From the NCBI RefSeq assembly GCF_002078875.1, contig NC_034410.1:40971532-41035531 (forward strand): a stretch of DNA of 64,000 bases. The letters run 5' to 3'. The notes under the pieces are model-generated. The model was not told the origin of the DNA and made no database searches. It worked only from the letters and a program-made list of their open reading frames with translations. The translations under genes were made by a program, and so were the position numbers. This stretch comes from Numida meleagris. Lineage: Eukaryota; Chordata; Aves; Galliformes; Numididae. This document shows positions 37,835 to 50,400 of this stretch, piece after piece. The stretch's first letter is position 1. Every line of letters starts with the position of its first letter.

Positions 37835-38253
37835 ACTCAGTCATCAACCTGTGGGCATGGAAGGTGCTTAAGTGTCAAAGCTTCAGTCAGCGTCTTACTA
37901 AAGATAAATTTTACATTCATTCAGAATATCTGGATAACTTTCATAATGCGGTGTACAGCTTTCAGTGCATCTTCACTCAGTTGTGAGAAACTCATTCCTA
38001 AAAAGTATATTCCCCACCCAACGTCAAACTACAGTTCATGCTGCATGTCTAACTTGTCATTCTACTACCAGACAAGATGTGATATCTATAGCTAAGATTA
38101 TCTAATACTTTCTAATACGTTTAGGTACAATATAAGAAAGATAGCAAAAATTAGACTCCAGATGATGTAGTGAAAAATCAGGTATTTTGGCAGATCTAAT
38201 TGCCTTTAGATCTAATGAGCAGCTTTCAGTCCCTCAGGAAGACACGGTCGTGA

Positions 38254-38270
38254 TGACTCATGATGACTCA
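38254..38270. promoter_or_regulatory. Two tandem AP-1 sites
   Basis: The 10-mer TGATGACTCA occurs twice head to tail at 38251-38270. This gives two full TGACTCA AP-1 (FOS/JUN) sites at 38254-38260 and 38264-38270, spaced exactly 10 bp, about one helical turn. It lies in the ANO10 last intron. The spacing is compatible with cooperative binding on one face of the helix; function is inferred. Confidence 0.4.
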
Positions 38271-41200
38271 CTCGTACCTGATCATGGTTTTATGCAATGC
38301 CCTTTGTACATCCAAAGTGATTTTTTTTTCAGTACACCTTACAGATGCTCATGAAGAGCTATTCGTGTTTATGTAGCAACATGAAAGAACCTGAGTTTTT
38401 GAGGGAAAGAGATGCTAGCAAAGATGGCATTTCTCTGACAAAGGGATGAGAAGAGTTGCTTCCCCATGTCATAATGGGTGAATGAAGACTAGATTACAAA
38501 AATTCTGAAAGTCAGAAGATGTTTAGTTTCATGCAAAGGAACAGGAAGACAAAGAGAATTATGATAAAGTTGAAGAGACAAATTGGAAAGGTTAACAATG
38601 ACATATTTGTGGGATCTTACGGTTTGTTTTGTTGCTGTTTTTAACGTAGAGAGAAAGGGATGAATGCAGGTATTGGGCAGAAAAGATTCAACTACTATGG
38701 GGACCAAGGAATTTGCTGTTGGTACAGGTTACATGTTTGCGGATGATTCTTTGCTCTGTAGTTAGACATTTTATTTTATGAATGCACACGTTAAAACTCT
38801 TACACTTTTTTGTGATTTCTCTATCTCGTTTGTAAAGCAAACAGTGGATTTGGATAATAACGATACTGAGGCGTTACTATTAGGAAGAAGTGATTTACTG
38901 AATAATATAACTACTTCTGCAAAACCCGTGAGACAGAATTCTCAAATTACAGTTTCTAATTCCATAGAAGTATTAACTTGAAATTGTAACCTATTTAATT
39001 CTTTTTAAACAGAAAATATTGGTTTGTTTCGGAGCTTTATTAATCAGCAGCTATACATCTCTGAGAGCTATTATTGTAAGGATTTTGAAAGCCTCAATTG
39101 TTTTCTAAAATATAGGTAATAAAACCTGTGTAGCTTTCCCGTTGAGTCTGAAGAAATGTAGAAATCCATTTCACTTCATTACTTTTTACAAGTTGAGAAG
39201 ACAAAAGTCTCCAGCTTCAGTAATCAGCCCAGCTCCATTAGATTCAATAGCCTCGTGCTCCTGGGAGATATAGCCCACAGATTTTATTCCTGTGAGGTTT
39301 TTTTCCAAAACATTTGTTGTTTTTAAACAGGCCTTCAAAAACTTCAGTCTTATTCACCAAACCCAAAATGGGGATTGAAGGCTTGTTAATGGTATATAGT
39401 GATTTTAATGTAAAACAAAACAAAGAAATAGTGAATTGAAGGGAACTTGCCAAGCCATGATTCTGCTCTTTTTGCTCTGGATCATCCTTTAGGGTTGCAC
39501 AATGATTTTTCCTTTCTTTTCCTTTTTTCTTCTTTTTTTTCCATATTCCTACCTCAGTCAGTAATGTTAGAAGATATTCAGTGAATGAGACAGCTTTACT
39601 TAAATTTGTTTTTATTTTTGCTGTTTCATGGTTAGGCAAATATGTCCTGCTTAGAACCTGTTACTCCTTGAATTACATACTGGTTGCTGTTTCAAATGCA
39701 CAACTCCTCAGGAAGCATCATCAGTATTTAGCAGTGCAAATTAAGAATTATCTCATTTATGAATATATGATAGTTCTATGTAAGTCTTGAATCTTCAGAA
39801 CTGTAGCTGTACTCACTAATACTCTGTATTATTTCTCCAGTATATGTTGAGTTCTGGAGGTATAGATTTTGCCAAAATAAGATAAAATAATGAAGTCAAA
39901 AGCAAAAACTGAGATCTTTTAGAAATAATCTAGTGGATAAAGAAATATACAGTGGAAGTTGCACACTGCAAATGATGCATGGCCTTTAGAAATTTTCATT
40001 TCAGTGCTGCTTTAAGAATTGCATGTACTAACTTCATTTTAGTTTCTCCTGGTTTTTAGACTCTTCGCTTTACAAATTTAATAATTTATTCGTTAATAAA
40101 ATCTTAAAACTGTTTGAGTAGTAGTTAGCAAGAATTACTTTATGAGAAAATACAAGTTAGCAGAGATCAGGAGAATGAGACCTTCTCCATTCAGTGAAGA
40201 GCCTTTTAGTACTATGTTGAGTGATACAACTGCCAAATACAAACCACAATCAATTCCATTTATTAGTGTTAATCTTGAGTAACTTAGATCGAATTGGATA
40301 AGACTGATTTTTAGGTTTATCTTCTCCATAGCAGTCTAGGTACTCGTAGCTGCAAACAATTGGAAAGGTACTCACTTAATAAAGCAGTGAAGTACCATGT
40401 CTTTGATGCTGCTATGCTGCAGAGATGATGTTGTTAGGGTGGTCTCTGATGAGACAGTGTGTGCTTTTGCATTCCTAAAACTAGCTGACTACATCTTTTA
40501 TGGTGAAATTGTTTGTAAATGCATTTGCACTGTAAATCTTCTTTTATTACATATTTTTTCCATTTTGTATGTTGCACAGAACGATTGTTTGTAGTATAAA
40601 GGAATCAGTAAACAAAATACTAAATTAATCCTGGGAGGCTATATTCCGTAGTAATGTAGACTGTGATGATGCAGCTAGATGTTTAATATACTCCTCTAAA
40701 ATGCTCTCTTACACCTGCTTGTCCTCAGTGGGCTGTCTCGTGTCCATCAGGTGCTGCATTTGCTGAAAAAAAAAGTAGTTTGAGTAGGAAGATGCATAAT
40801 TATTACTGAGGTTTATCATCACCTTACTGTATGTGTGGAATGCTTAAAACGTTATAACACTCGTTTATGCGGTAGTCTTTCTGCTGTGTATATATGCTGC
40901 GCTGTGATTCACTTTTGTAGCTTTTTGTACTTTCACATGTTTCAGAAATTTCAAATTTGTGGAGCGAAAACGTTTACGATGGCTTCTAAATATAAATAAA
41001 CTTAAAAATAAGTCCTGCAAAATGGCAGTGATCCTTTTAATAAAATACCCTTTTTTGTAAATGCACTGAAAAGAGTGGGTGAAAGTAGTGTGACACATCA
41101 TGTGGGCTCAATCTATTTCGTATAAATTTGCTGTGAAAGCTCTAGTTCAATATAGATAATGTGCAATCTGTTCTAAACATCCAGTTGTACAATAAGGGTA

Positions 41201-41306
41201 ATTTGTGGGAGACAGTTATGGATCTCAAGAGCCCTTTCATCATTCGGAGTATTGAATTAATCTCCTAAACGCTCATTCAGAAGGTGCCAGAAGACTGCTC
41301 TGTTTG

Positions 41307-41320
41307 GTTGCCATGGCAGA
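41307..41320. promoter_or_regulatory. X-box-like (RFX) palindrome
   Basis: GTTGCCATGGCAGA is a near-perfect palindrome (GTTGCCATGGCAAC is the ideal form). It is embedded in a stretch at about 41225-41370 of balanced composition, free of simple repeats, that has the look of a conserved non-coding element. Conservation cannot be judged from one sequence. Confidence 0.3.
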
Positions 41321-44300
41321 TATTATTCTCCTGGCTCCTTGGAGAGCGAAATTTCTATAAAGCGTGAGTGTTTTCAAGTTTATCAAAGCGGTAAGCTGTA
41401 GTTACTCTGAATTTGTTGTTGCTGCTGACAGTTTCCTTCTGTCGTACGTTCGCTTTCATTTGTTTAAATGTTCTAAACTTTCTTTTACTCGCTCTCATAG
41501 AACACTAACTTTCATTCAGAGACAGAAAAGGAGAAAATGTATTTTGCATTCGGTCTTGCAGTCTTTCCCAGATACATCTGAAAAAAAAGCTGAAAATTCA
41601 GTATCTGTATGCTAAGAGACCAGTGAAAATAACAGAACTGGTAAACACTGGTTATTACCGGGGAATGGAATGAAAATGTTTTTCTCAAGTGTGTGCAGGG
41701 CAGATGCTGTGAAGGAGATGGGCCTGGTTTCATATATGCTAAACTTTTTGGTTTCATGTACTCATGTTTCCACAATCTGCTTATGAGTAGCAGAACTAAT
41801 GAAGCCTGATTTCCTGGGGATTTATGTTCTGTTTACATACAGCTGTGCATATGGCTTGATTAAACATCTGCAGCCTCTGCATGGTAGAAGGAATTGTGTT
41901 ACAATTGTGCTTTCAGTGATAGGCTGCTGATTATTTCCCTGTTTTTTTCAACTTACTGATTTTCAAAAATGAGAAGGCACTTAGTATCCTTCAGACTTCT
42001 GCAAATGGATAGCTCCTGTTGAAGTTGGCCAGTAGCTGGAAACGTAAAGCATGGTCTGTCTGTGGTCCCTGTGCTTTGAACATCTGGTTCAGGTGGCTTT
42101 GAAGAGACACACTGTCACTGTGGAAGCTGCGTGTTTTAGGAGGCAGCTGTTGGCCACAACTGAAATTCAGACACTATTTTGAGCTTTAAGGAATAATTAC
42201 TTACTGTTTGTTTTGTGGAAATGCATTTTGTCAACTCAAGCGTCTCAGGGATGTGTGACGTTTGGTTGTCCAGCTGCTCATTACGCTGTGGGTGCCCAGG
42301 TGCTTGGAACACTTGAGCTTGACATTTTTTTTTATGTTTTGGTTATTGGAGATACTTATACTCAGTATAAACCCATCACCAGGGAGACTAACTGGGTAGC
42401 AAGTCATCACAATTTGCAAAGAGCTGCTCACCTGCACTTAGCCAGGTACTCCAATCAGTGTTCAAAACAGTGTTACCCTTAGGAAGTCCTGTAGCCCTGA
42501 CATGGGAAAAGTAACCCTCTTACTTGCTACTGTTACAAACTTTTCCATTTAAGAGACATCCAGAATCAAAGCTGTTTGTGGCAGCCCTGTGTAAGCTTCT
42601 TCAGCTGACAGACTCAAATCTAACTCCTAATCAAGTGTGAATGTGTGGGAGGGTGCTGCTTTGAGTCTGTGACAGTGTGAATGATCATGTGGACAGTCAC
42701 TGAAGGGAGAAAACTAAGCTACCCATTAGTAATTGCAGTTGTCAGAAGTGTTCTGTCAATATGCATGTTCACCATCTACCTTCTTGAAAGTCTGTTCCTG
42801 TCTAGCATGAGGCGACAGGGCATATGTAAACTCTGAGGCTGCTGGATGAGCCAAGAAGGATTTAGACTCTGTGTCTTGTTATTCACATGCATCCTCAGTG
42901 TGAAACGGCTGGTAAGAGCCCTCCTAGAAGATTTGTTGTGTGTGCAAAATGTTATGAAAACATAGGAACAAACCTGAGGGGAAAGCAAGAATTTAGAGAA
43001 GTGAGAAACTCAGAGTGGGATGATACGTCATAAGTGCTTGGAACAGACCTGTAAGATACATTCATTGCATTTCCTCTTTAAATCAGATTTGCTTCTGGAA
43101 GAGGATTGGGGAAAATACTGCTCTAAACAGAACGACACGTAGTTCAGCCTGCCAGCAAATCTGCTATAGCCCAGCTCGATGAAACAGCAGCTGAATTATG
43201 AAACGATCAAAGTGTGAAGTGATGAAACAAAGAAAAATGAGTACAAGAATGTTAGAGTGGCATTAACGTGAGGGTTTTTCAGTGTGTAAGCAAAAGTGGG
43301 AGTACATTAGCTGGAGTAAATGAGGCCTGCTGTGTGTTTATGAAGGATTTTTTTCTTAATCTGAATGTCTCTAACAGCATATGAATGTTGTCTGTCCTGT
43401 CTCTCATTCTCCTGTGGTGCATCATGACCGCAGTGTTTCTGCTGCATTTGAAGTCTTACACGCTTCTGTGGAAAAGCAGCAAGGCTCAACATTTGAGTAA
43501 TGCGAGAGGCTTTGTGTTCAAAGCAAGATAGTTGGGGTGAGAGGGCATGTCAGGGCTTAACTAGCATGCAGCATCCATCTCGGTTAGCGTGGGGAATGCC
43601 TTAGATTCTTGTTGCCCAGTGTGTAGTTAATTCATTATATGCTATTTTGTAAAAACAGCAAGAAATTTATTTTTCCAATCTGCAAATGGCCCTTTCTGAT
43701 TATTTGTGCAGAAGAAAGGATGTTCTATTTTGAACAGACTGTAAAGCACTGAAGTGTAGTCTGAAGTGATGTAGAAGGCAGACATTGCTGGAGTTCCCCT
43801 AATCTTCTTTTCCTGAAATAAGCATCATACTGAAGTGTTTGACACTTCATTTTTGTCAAATCGGTGTAAGGTTCTACCAGGGACATTCTGAAATCATGGG
43901 GTATACTACAGTTTCCTACAGACCGGTGTACGTATGCATCATTGCATGTAGTATCAGACTTGGTTTTGCTGTGTTATGAAAGCAATATTATGTTGTTGTT
44001 CAACAAAATACCAAAGTTTTCAGTATGAAGACAAAATTTTCATGAAAAACAAATTCATTTATGCACACAGAAGACATCATACCATTAAACAAATAGCCAC
44101 ACGCTTAAACAAAAGAGTTTTTCTGCATGCACCTCTCAGCACTGGTTCCCTCTGATGTAAGTCTACGTGAATTACAGGTAACGTAGCACGTGGTGATAGC
44201 TGGCTGATAGGCAAAGGAGAACACTTTCAGAGCAGGGCTTCTGGGGAGATAATGTCTGCTCATTTCTGAGAAGCAACCTGTCAGGAAGTTTCAGGGGCAC

Positions 44301-47250
44301 TGTTAGTCTCCGCATACCAAAGCGTGCCTTTCTAGATGCCAGCTCCTGTAAAACAGCGAAGAGAAGCCAGGAGGAAGATAACTGCATTTAGGTCTCTGGT
44401 CAGATACTTTTAAAAACTGTATTGTATTTTAAAGTTTTAGTAAAATGAATAGAAATTAAATGGAAAAGCAGGCTTGGAAATGAATACGTTATCAGTTCTG
44501 GTACTAGGTAGTATTCTTTTTTTCCTTCTTCCATTTATTTTCCTATTGATAGCAAGCAAAACTTCAGAAATAATTTCAAAGCATTGTGCTTTTCTGTAGT
44601 TTGCTGCGTTATTCAGCCAGTAATAGGTGTATTGTGAACTGCTCAAGGCTGTATCTCCTGCGAAATGGATTGAGGGGAAAAAAAGATTTGCTTTCCTAAC
44701 ATTTGGAGGACACAATGGTTAGTTGCTGTTTGTTTCTTTTCCCCCTTTTTTTCCCCTTGAGATTTCTTTGAGATTTTCTTGAGACTGCTAGAACTGCATA
44801 CCACATCTGTGACATTTTGTTTTGAATGTTTTGTTTGAAAGAAATTGAAAGACTTTGGAAGCCCATTTCCCTGAAAGGATGGGTTTCTTTCCAGCATTGT
44901 CTTAAGCTGTTGGATTTTATCAAAAGCTTGAGTACTCCCAGGTATATATAATCTAAAGGAGAGGTAAAGAGGTAAACTTCCTAAAATAGATAAGGTTTTT
45001 GTGACTCTGGGTTATTCCTGCTTCCTTCTGAGGTATGCTGTTATGTTAATCAGTCTGTCTCTTGAAAAGGCTCGGTCCCCTTAGCTCACATTTGATAACA
45101 AGCAGTGAGGTGAGGTCCTAATGGAATGCAAGACAGATGGCTTTGGGTTGATGGAAGTGCTGTTGAGCAAACCTAGAACTGAGCTGATCTGCCAAGTTGA
45201 GAAACTGAAAGTGAGTAAATGAGGCTCTTATGCCGTAAGAGGACACCTTTCTGCAAGGGAACGCGCCCAGAGTTTCCCTTGCTTGTTTATAATTCGTTGA
45301 TGTTGAAATTATCAGGCCAAAACACTAGTTCATCCAGTTACTTTCTGGGAGTGATCATTCCTGTTGTTTCCAAGAGAAGCTTAAGAAACTGTAGAGAGCA
45401 CAGTTAAAAGTTTAGAATAACTGTTAATGGGAGCAGTTTCTTAGTTTCTGTGTTAAGTAGTGTTGGGCTCATCTCGTTAATCAGGTGAATTTACATATCT
45501 GGTTCCAACACAAGGTTATATTTTAATGCTGCTGTGAAGGTTCCAGTTTGTCACGTTGAGATCTCATACAAGAGCATTCAGATCGATCTTGAATTCTGTG
45601 CTGGATTTTCTTCCCCATTTTTTCACTGATAAGCAGAAATCAAGAAGAGTTTCTCTCATTTGGAAACAAAGGGCAGCAACTTCTTTTTAGTGGAAGCTGT
45701 GCCGATTTCTTAAGAGAATCCAATATTATTTGTGCTTCCTGCCACAAAAAGATCAAACAAAGTCAAGAAGCAGGTTCAGTGGATGGCAGTTTCAATAATA
45801 CGTTTCTTTGATCGAACGTTGATAAAATTGCATCACGCTGAGTGCCTGGGGTGCTTGTGAAAGAGGCTTTGGCCTCTTCAGTTACACAAACAGTCAGAAC
45901 CACTGCTGAAATATATCCTTTAACCTAAAGATGAGCCAGGAGGAGGATGAGCAGATAGCATGGTAAATACGGAGGGAAGGTTGTGTGTTATCAGCATCCC
46001 CACTTCTCTTTTCTGTTGACTCAGAGGCTTGCAGAGAGGTCTTGTCGCCATGATGAGTAGTAGCACTAGCTTGAACCTGGAGCAGGAGGAGGCCTGGGCT
46101 TCTGCTGCTCTGCCTGCTCACTGTGCCCAAGGCGACTTCTGCTTTCTTGAGAACTTAAAAGAGCATTAGGAGAAAAGAACAGAAAAGCTGGAAGAATGCA
46201 AGTTTCTGTTTCCTGTACACCTTCTACCTACAGTTTTGCAGCTGGAGAAAGACAAGAAATGGTCACCATACGTAAATCTGGCAATTCTTTATTGCCATCA
46301 GGCCATTTCAGTAGTTGGCCTGTTTCAGCTTTCAGTAGCTGTTTTTGTCACAACACAGGAAAAGCCAACCTGGAGTTTCTCTGACTGATTTGCCAAAGTC
46401 CAGATCAGGGCTCCAGAACAACACAGGGAGGTGGGTACAGCGCTTCCCTCCCAATTTTCCCTGGCCTATTTGATGCTGCTGAGTCTCCTTTGATTTCTAG
46501 TCCCGTTGTTCTGCCCTTATTTAAGTGTGGTCTTTGAGCTAATCTTGCTTGATCTAAAGCTTTTTCCTGTATTATTCATGCATTCTCCTTTTTTACTGTA
46601 GTAGGGAGCAAATGGAGTGCTGTGTCTCTACCACACTCTCTTACAGCTTGCTGGTAGGAAACTTGTGTGGAATACTTGAAATATGTACTACTGAAAGACA
46701 GCCTGTAGGTAGTTAAAATATGCTTGTGCGGATGTGCATTTCAAACTGAACAGGAGGCCCTGAGATGAGATCAGGAGTAAATTGTCATTTGTGACTGTCC
46801 GTAAAAACTATTCACCTCACCTCCCAGGTTGGCTGTCCTGACCAAGGCTATGTTTGCTTAAAGACACTTTGGGTCATTTTGTATTTATCAGGCCAATTCC
46901 TTTTCATGTTCGGTCTTTCATTGTATTTTTTAAATTTTTTTTACTGGATGCTTCCCTTTTAATTTGTCAGTAATGAGTAATAACTCCAACTCAGCCTCAC
47001 CCTTCAGCTCATATCCCTACACTCAGTGTTTTTGTGGAAGGGGGTGCTGCAGAAAGTTGTACAGGAATTCAGAGTCTTCCTTACAGATTTTTCAATGTCA
47101 ATAAAGCAATTCAAGCAGTAAATGTCAGTAAAACAGCAGACTGGGTTCAAATGGCATGCAAATGGTAGCAAAAAAACTTCAGGTTATATAGTTGAATAAG
47201 GTGTTGTGGGTAGAAAAGCAGTGAGACTATTTGGGGAAGATTTGCATAAT

Positions 47251-47468
47251 AATCATAGAATGGTTTGGGTTGGAAAGGAGCTTTAAGATCATCTCATTCC
47301 AACCCCCTGCTCTAGGCAGGGACACCTCCCTTGAGACCAGGTTGCTCACAGCCCCATCCAGCCTGGCCTTGAACACTTCCAGGGAGGGGGCATCCACAGC
47401 CTCTCTGGGCAACGTGTTCCAGTGTCTCACCACCCTCCCAGTAAAGAATTTCTTCCTAATATGTAGGA
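47251..47468 (-). repeat. CR1 LINE 3' fragment
   Basis: CR1 in minus orientation. The + strand begins 'aatcatagaatggtttggg' and 'ttggaaaggagc', complementary to the CR1 3' tail. On the minus strand the C-terminal coding remnant reads 'VRHWNTLPREAVDAPSLEVF' followed by 'KARLDGAVSNLV', typical of CR1 ORF2. Confidence 0.92.
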
Positions 47469-50400
47469 AGTAATTTCCTATTTTCTATACTTCTACTTCA
47501 GTCTGAAAAAAGACTGTTAGCCAGCTTGTTTCCAAGTTTCCTTGAGTTTCAGAGCACTAGGAAGTAAGAGGCCATTTATTTCTCTGGGATAAGTTTAATT
47601 TTATAACCTCCTGTTCTCCATTTTGTGTTAAATTGGTGTTTGTTTTTCTTTATTTTCCTACTGAAAAGGGGAGAGGAGCAGAGTGATCCATTCAATATCT
47701 GATGATAATTTCCCTTTTCCTGTCAGTTTCTCTTTCTTCAGCCTAATTGTACATAGTTTTTAAAATTCTTGGAAGTCCTTTTGTGATAGTTTGTGTCTAG
47801 AGGAAAATTAAAACATAATTATTTGAAGATTAATACTTAGCAACCTAGAGTAACATTTTTAATAATATTTGTATTTCACGTTAGTGCTTCATGCTATTTT
47901 TTTAATATATTGTCTGCTAAACAACCCTTTGGTCTGAAGTGAGAGTTTTCCATAATGTTTTGGGGGCAGCATTGGCCAGTTACAAATTTCAGAGGTTCCA
48001 AATGAAGAAGGCATCGGGGGAATTCTTAAGCTAAAAACAAACAAGCAGAACGGAGAAGCGTACAGCAAAGAAAAGCCACCAGCCTCCCATTGGTATTGTT
48101 GAGGATGCCTCTTCACTTACAGGTATTTTAGTGAGACTGTTCATTCCTTTGGAGCTAGCGTTGTTGAAGTCATCTTTATTTTTTCCTCCTTGTGTGTATA
48201 TGCTTTTCCTTCTTTTAATACCTATAGGCAGTGCACAGCTAAACAGAGAGGAGATCTGTGTGTATGGATGTTATTGAGTTCCTTTTGTAGATGTGTTCTT
48301 ATGTGATGGTGCTTTGTAGACCACAGCCTGTGATTCCATGTCTTTCTACTCTTTGAGATATATTTCTGTACACCTCTAATAATACTGCTATTTCCTATTA
48401 GTAATGAAGCTTGCATGCTCTCTTTTTTAGTATGTGAGAGGTGTTTGCTTTAGATTATTGAAGAAATCCTTAGCTACAGTTCTGAATTATTACATTTTTA
48501 GGAAGGAATGTAACTGACTGCCATGATTTTTGCAGTTCTGTCGATCCTGTAACAGCGTATGGAATTCTTGCTCTTTGTTTTAGCATTGTTTCTAGTGCCA
48601 AATAGGAAACACGAGCATGTGAGTACTGACATATCATCAAGCTCAAAGTGCAGAAAATGGATTTCTCCAGCTTGTTAATATTTTGTAATTATTTGCCCTG
48701 CCCCAGCTTGCTTGCTTTGATTTGCCCTGAAGGATCTGTGGAAATGTGTGTTCACCTCCCAGCTTACACCATCACATAAATTCACAGTGAATTAAATAAG
48801 TGACTCAGTGGATAATATTAACTCACTTCACTGATGCAAAATCATATGATGCCTTGAACATTTATTCGGAGTCCTTTGACAGCACTTGCTGGAGTGTTTT
48901 TGAAATCTGATTTGTTTGATAGCTGTAGCAACCTGTTTTATGTAGGTCTTACTATAAAATTTATAGGACAGAGTACATTTTCTAACAAGTGGTGATGTTG
49001 TACAGTGTTTCTATAGCAATAGGACACAGCATTTTAATGCATTACAACTAATGTGTTGAAGAGACATTATTTTAGATATTTGTGGCAGCATGCTAGAGAA
49101 TATATTTATTGTTGCGACAGGTTTGAATTGAGAAACTGGCATGTGATGGTCCTGGTAGCCCCGGGTACCATCAAAGCACTTTGCAATGTGTAAGAAATGT
49201 TTAAAAGCAAAGCCTTGAGGTCAGGTAGAGTTAAATTAGCGTGGCAACGGGACACGAATCACAGTGGCTGAACTCAGTACATGCTGAAGCTGGCGCCACT
49301 TGCTCTGGTTTCCATTGAGGCAAGAGAAGGCTGCTGTAGAACAGAGGCTACACTCAAATAGCTGCTGTCTGTCCCACATGTGTATTTCCTGGCTTTAATT
49401 TGTTACCAGGCTTCATGCAGCCCCACAGAGCAGCTGAGAAGGGCTGTGCTGTTGGAGCTCTGTTCCTCCTCTCCTGCTCCTGAGAAGCAGAGCAGGACAA
49501 GGTGGGAGGAGGCCCGAGCTCGTCCCTGTGGAGCAGTGCCAGGCTGCAGCACGCTGCCAACAGGCCTTCCCCTCACCGCTTCTGGGTGTGGGTGCACAAG
49601 GAACCATTTTTCTGATTAAAGAAATGGCAGGTAAAAATCTGAGGAAGAGGATGGAGCTAGGACAGCAGAAAACAGGACAGGGAGTCCGCAAGGGATAGAA
49701 TGCTGTATCCCTTAAATCCCTAAAATTCAGTGTATCTGCAGGTCATTCTTTATCTTCATTTTACAAAGCTGCTTAAGTTTCCAAACTCTTCCACACAAAA
49801 GTAGTAGAGATTGTATATATCTTTAATTTTCTATATCTCTTTATTGCCAAGTATTTTCATAAATCTTTGTAAAGAAATTGCCAGTAGAAAAGCACAAAAT
49901 GTTGTTACCGTCTCTAACAGCAGTACAAACGGATCTGAATAATGGACTGATGGAGTATCTGGGGCACTGCAGTCCTGCACATTGGCTCACCCATGTAACC
50001 AAGGGTGATTTCGTTGTTCTAGTGAAAAAAATCAAGCTTTTTCAACTGAGCACTGCATCACTCCTGAGCAAAAGAAGTAACTAACCCATAGCGAAGAGGA
50101 TTTCTTCCCACTGACTCGCTGGAAAAAAAGGAAAAGAGCTTTATCCACTCATAACTTAGGAAGCACAAAAAGTGAAGTTCTGGTTTCAATGAAGTAAATG
50201 AGAGCTTTTTGCTAGGTTGCTTGAAATTGCTATAGGCTTAGTAAAGTAATTTTTAAAATTGTTGTTATACCTGTAATTTAAGACTATGCCAAGTGTAACT
50301 TTCATAATCTTGGGGAAATGCAGAGTTATGAACTACCAAATCAGTGTTTTACTTCGTTTTCAAACTGTCTGCAAGCTATTTCAAAGTGTATTTTGTCTCT

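Larger units (their letters stand above)
29632..47250. other. ANO10 intron, mostly featureless
   Basis: Long AT-rich intronic stretch with no transposon ends I can delimit. Slightly GC-richer blocks occur near 32430-32700 and 33380-33650. Open frames stay at or below about 131 codons and none shows a known motif. Candidate regulatory motifs are listed separately at 37821, 38254 and 41307. Poly-A/T tracts lie near 32325, 34628 and 37708. Confidence 0.45.

Noticed and set aside
49400..49690. GC-rich block open in several frames on both strands
   Set aside because: Multi-frame openness reflects base composition. No homology, start context or splice signals were seen.
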